NCBI GenBank assembly: GCA_016704145.1
Contig: JADJAS010000007.1
Location: forward strand, 1,984,001-2,048,000
DNA length: 64,000 bases
Source: Rhodocyclaceae bacterium
GTDB taxonomy: Bacteria; Pseudomonadota; Gammaproteobacteria; Burkholderiales; Rhodocyclaceae
Direction: 5' to 3'
Part shown: in pieces, positions 61,156 through 64,000 of the stretch
Layout of the letters: each line of letters begins with the position of its first letter
Position numbering within the stretch: position 1 is the stretch's first letter
The notes under the pieces: generated by a model
Told to the model about the DNA's origin: nothing
Databases searched by the model: none
What the model saw: only the letters and a program-made list of their open reading frames with translations
Program-made: the position numbers and the translations under genes

Positions 61156-62784
61156 CTACATCGCGGAATAGATCGGACCTTCGCCTCCTTGTGGCGAGAC
61201 CCAGACAATGTTCTGGGTCGGATCCTTGATGTCGCAGGTCTTGCAGTGCAAACAGTTTTGCGCGTTGATCTGAAGCTTGGCGCCGCCTTGCTCGTCCTTG
61301 ACGATCTCGTAGACGCCTGCCGGGCAATAACGTTGCTCCGGGGCGTCATAGAGCGCGAGGTTGATGCGGATCGGTGTGTCGAGATCCTTCAGTTGCAGAT
61401 GGCACGGCTGGTTTTCTTCATGGTTGGTGTTTGACAGGAAAACCGATGAAAGGCGGTCAAAGGTAATCTTGCCGTCCGGCTTAGGGTAATCGATGGGCTG
61501 GCAGTCGGCAGCCTTCTTGAGCTTGAGATGATCCGCGGTCAGAGTTAGCGTCCAGGGCGCCTTGCCGCGGAGGAGCAACTGATCGACGCCGAACATCACC
61601 GATCCCAGCCACAGCCCCTTGCTCATCAACGGCTTGAAATTGCGTGCCTTGTGCAGTTCGTCGAATAGCCAGGAGGCACGGAACTTGTCGTCGTAGGCTT
61701 CGAGTTCGTCGCGCTCACGTCCGGCGGCAAGCGCTTCGGCAGCCGCTTCGGCGGCGAGCATGCCGGTCTTGATGGCGGCATGCGATCCCTTGATGCGCGA
61801 GGCATTGAGGAAGCCGGCGTCGTCGCCGATCAATGCGCCGCCCGGGAAATGGAGCTTGGGCAGCGCCTGCAGACCACCGGCGGCGATGGCGCGCGCGCCA
61901 TAGCTGATCCTTCGGCCTCCTTCGAGGAAGGTGGCGATGGCGGGATGGGTCTTGTAGCGCTGAAATTCCTCGAACGGCGAAAGGTGCGGATTTGCGTAGT
62001 TCAAGCCAACCACGAAGCCGACCGCGGCGAGGTTCGCGCCATAGTGATACATGAACGAGCCGCCATAGGTGGCTGAATCCAAGGGCCAGCCAGCGGTATG
62101 CATGGCTAGTCCGGGCCGGTGCTTATCGGCGGGAATCTCCCAGAGTTCCTTGATGCCGAGTCCGTAGACCTGAGGGTCGGCATGCTGGCGCAGCTTGAAC
62201 TTTTCCTGCAAGCGCTTGCCAAGATGGCCACGACAGCCCTCCGCGAACAGAGTGTACTTGGCGCGCAGTTCCATGCCTGGCTGGAAGGCATCCGTTGGTT
62301 GCCCGTCCCGCCCGATCCCCATGTCGCCGGTAATCACGCCTGCCACCCGGTCGGCATCGTCGTATAGAACCTCGGCACCCGTAAAGCCCGGGTAAATCTC
62401 GACGCCCAGGCTTTCCGCCTGCTGGCCCAGCCAGCGGCAGACTTCACCCAGGCTGATGATGTAGTTGCCGTGATTGGTGAAACAGTCGGGCAGGAAGGCA
62501 TTCGGCAGCGCGAAACTACCGGACCGGGAAAGAAAGACGAAGCGGTCCTCGGCGACCGGCGTGTTCAGCGGGGCATTCAGTGCCTGCCAGTCGGGGAACA
62601 GTTCAGAGATGGCGCGCGGGTCCATGATGGCGCCGGAGAGAATATGGGCGCCGATTTCAGAGCCCTTCTCGATCAGACAGATGCCCAGGTCGGGCGACAG
62701 TTGCTTGAGTCGTATCGCGGCGGCCAAACCGGCTGGCCCACCACCGACGATGACGACATCGAAATCCATTCCTTCGCGTTCCAT
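61156..62784 (-). CDS. Electron transfer flavoprotein-ubiquinone oxidoreductase
   Basis: 542 residues. It passes electrons from ETF (fatty- and amino-acid oxidation) to ubiquinone at the inner membrane. FAD motif VIVGGGPAGLAAAIRLKQL near the N-terminus, the ubiquinone-binding region around FPGGALIGDDAGFLNASRIKGSHAAIKTGM, and a C-terminal [4Fe-4S] ferredoxin-like domain with cysteines in YCPAGVYEIV and NCLHCKTCDIKDP. ATG 62784 has GGGAGA upstream. It is divergent from a thioesterase and an acyl-CoA ligase, fitting a fatty-acid/PHB metabolism setting. Confidence 0.95.
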   Translation of the reverse strand: MEREGMDFDVVIVGGGPAGLAAAIRLKQLSPDLGICLIEKGSEIGAHILSGAIMDPRAISELFPDWQALNAPLNTPVAEDRFVFLSRSGSFALPNAFLPDCFTNHGNYIISLGEVCRWLGQQAESLGVEIYPGFTGAEVLYDDADRVAGVITGDMGIGRDGQPTDAFQPGMELRAKYTLFAEGCRGHLGKRLQEKFKLRQHADPQVYGLGIKELWEIPADKHRPGLAMHTAGWPLDSATYGGSFMYHYGANLAAVGFVVGLNYANPHLSPFEEFQRYKTHPAIATFLEGGRRISYGARAIAAGGLQALPKLHFPGGALIGDDAGFLNASRIKGSHAAIKTGMLAAEAAAEALAAGRERDELEAYDDKFRASWLFDELHKARNFKPLMSKGLWLGSVMFGVDQLLLRGKAPWTLTLTADHLKLKKAADCQPIDYPKPDGKITFDRLSSVFLSNTNHEENQPCHLQLKDLDTPIRINLALYDAPEQRYCPAGVYEIVKDEQGGAKLQINAQNCLHCKTCDIKDPTQNIVWVSPQGGEGPIYSAM

Positions 62785-62882
62785 TGTGCGATCTCCCGAC
62801 GCCGCGCGATCTGGCGCGACCATTATTTGTAGTATCGATCGCGCCATTATAATCGGCCGATCTCATTTCGAGCCGGCTTGCC

Positions 62883-63296
62883 ATGGAACACGCGCACAGG
62901 TGGGTTCATACGACACGGATGCCCGTTCGCTGGGGCGACATGGATGCGATGGGCCATGTGAATAACACGGTTTATTTTCGCTACATGGAGCAGGCACGGA
63001 TCGAATGGCTGGAGTTGTGCCACTACGGCATCGACCGCGCGCAGGACGAGGCGGCGGTGATCGTCAATGCCAGTTGCACTTTCCTGGTGCCCATCACCTA
63101 TCCGGCGACTGCCGAAATCCTGATGTTCATCGGCAAGCCTGGACGGACGAGTTTGCCCACCTACTACGAAATTCGTTGCGTGGGACATGATGTCCTGTAC
63201 GCGGAAGGTGCGGCGAAACTGGTTTGGTTCCAGCCTTCTTCCGGGAAGTCGGCGCCATTGCCCGAGCGCATTCGCGCCGAAGCCGAGCGGTACTAG
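62883..63296 (+). CDS. Acyl-CoA thioesterase (4HBT, YbgC-like hotdog)
   Basis: 137 residues. The active-site block VRWGDMDAMGHVNNTVYFRYMEQARIEW carries the catalytic Asp of the 4-hydroxybenzoyl-CoA thioesterase family. It hydrolyses short acyl-CoA; specificity is unknown. It lies 18 bp before the acetoacetate-CoA ligase start and probably shares its transcript. Confidence 0.9.
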   Translation: MEHAHRWVHTTRMPVRWGDMDAMGHVNNTVYFRYMEQARIEWLELCHYGIDRAQDEAAVIVNASCTFLVPITYPATAEILMFIGKPGRTSLPTYYEIRCVGHDVLYAEGAAKLVWFQPSSGKSAPLPERIRAEAERY

Positions 63297-63314
63297 GCGA
63301 ATAGGCGAGCCATC

Positions 63315-64000
63315 ATGTCGCCGATCTGGATGCCTTCCGCGAACAGGATTGCCTCGGCGAACCTGACCGACTTCATGGCGCGCATGGAAGCGCGCTGGGG
63401 ACGTCGTTTTGCCGACTATGCCTCGCTTCATCGCTGGTCCGTGACCCAGCCCGCGGAGTTTTGGCCTTCGATTTGGGAGTATGCCGAGTTGATCGGCGTG
63501 CCCGGACGACTGACTTTCACGGGAGCGGGAATGTTGGGTACGCGCTGGTTTCCGGAGGCGTCCCTGAACTTTGCCGAGAACCTCCTGCGTTTCCGTGGCG
63601 ACGACAAGGCACTGGTCTTCTGGGGCGAGAATAGCGTTCGGCGAACACTAAGTCATGACCAGCTTTATGGCCGCGTGGCGCAACTCGCGGCGGCGATGCG
63701 TGCCGAGGGAGTCGGAGCCGGGGACCGGGTGGCTGCTTACATGCCCAATATGCCCGAAACGGTCATCGCCTTCCTGGCCGCCGCTTCGATTGGCGCGATC
63801 TTCACCTCGGCATCACCCGACTTCGGTGTTCAGGGCGTGCTGGATCGCTTTGGCCAAATTGAGCCCAAGCTGCTGTTTGTCGCCGACGGCTATTTCTATA
63901 ACGGCAAGACGATCGACAGTCTTGCGCGTGTCGCGGAGATCGTCGAGCGGCTTCCCTCGGTGAGGAAAACGGTGGTGACGCCATATGTCGGCGTCGATGG
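63315..64000 (+). CDS. Acetoacetate-CoA ligase, N-terminal part (cut by window edge)
   Basis: The frame from ATG 63315 is open to the last base (228 codons). The N-terminal region has RWFPEASLNFAENLL, VAAYMPNMPETVIAFLAAASIGAIFTSASPDFGVQGVLDRFGQIEPKLLF, typical of acetoacetyl-CoA synthetase rather than acetyl-CoA synthetase. The enzyme activates acetoacetate with ATP, which links to PHB degradation. The ATP-binding loop and C-terminal domain are outside the window. A weak inverted repeat copy (63492-63517) encodes VPGRLTF. Confidence 0.87.
   Translation, partial: MSPIWMPSANRIASANLTDFMARMEARWGRRFADYASLHRWSVTQPAEFWPSIWEYAELIGVPGRLTFTGAGMLGTRWFPEASLNFAENLLRFRGDDKALVFWGENSVRRTLSHDQLYGRVAQLAAAMRAEGVGAGDRVAAYMPNMPETVIAFLAAASIGAIFTSASPDFGVQGVLDRFGQIEPKLLFVADGYFYNGKTIDSLARVAEIVERLPSVRKTVVTPYVGVD
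63492..63517 (-). repeat. Dispersed repeat, diverged copy in the acetoacetate-CoA ligase gene
   Basis: Minus strand AAAGTCAGTCGTCC, then GGGCACGCCGAT. In frame as VPGRLTF; weaker match, may be coincidence. Confidence 0.45.

Overview
This window reads as a contiguous piece of a GC-rich betaproteobacterial chromosome, most likely Rhodocyclales-like. The evidence is the gene content and order (a TCA-cycle cluster next to a GntR regulator, phaR-phaB-phaB-phaC, rluD divergent from bamD, hrcA-hemH) and the general protein style. The genus assignment is inference. Both ends are cut: a GAF-domain signalling protein on the left and an acetoacetate-CoA ligase on the right.

Layout. 1-12.6 kb: housekeeping genes (greB, htpG with a sigma-32-like promoter, gpmI, a DNA glycosylase, a CDP-alcohol phosphatidyltransferase), an SDR gene abutting a 3'-truncated molybdopterin oxidoreductase, an ABC-F ATPase (uup), an orphan HicA-like gene and methionine gamma-lyase. 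12.6-17 kb: a MASE3 hybrid histidine kinase, a thioesterase and an aldo/keto reductase. 17-33.3 kb: a TCA-cycle cluster. mdh, a CitE-like lyase and acnB run leftward; a GntR/HutC regulator, sdhCDAB-sdhE, gltA, sucA-sucB and lpdA run rightward. The sucA frame is broken by one extra base. 33.3-38 kb: zapE, a peroxiredoxin, slyD and mutS.

38-44 kb is the most unusual locus. Two different fatty-acyl transferases (a PEP-CTERM/exosortase-associated type and a FeeM-like type fused to PilZ) flank a LolA-like periplasmic protein, a LolD/MacB-like ABC ATPase with no permease, and a frameshifted DUF1302-type beta-barrel. A toxin-antitoxin module sits between 31-bp direct repeats copied from the 3' end of the FeeM-PilZ gene. 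I infer a lipid synthesis and export function, possibly sensing c-di-GMP.

44-64 kb: LemA and a GIDE/EF-hand membrane protein, a tRNA-Ala/tRNA-Glu operon, an FAD dehydrogenase, a patatin, rimO, the PHA genes, a ZIP transporter separated from pgeF by a complete IS1595-family element with 8-bp target duplication, rluD/bamD, rlmB, hemH, hrcA, initiator tRNA, ETF-ubiquinone oxidoreductase, a hotdog thioesterase and the acetoacetate-CoA ligase.

Across the whole window lies a dispersed short repeat of about 26 bp: a conserved tag AAAGTCAGCCRT followed by a GC-rich inverted repeat GGCGGC-AC-GCCGCC. I count about 20 copies, in both orientations, inside genes, at gene junctions and in one terminator, including a perfect 38-bp head-to-head palindrome behind acnB. 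I regard this repeat family as the strongest candidate for something undescribed.
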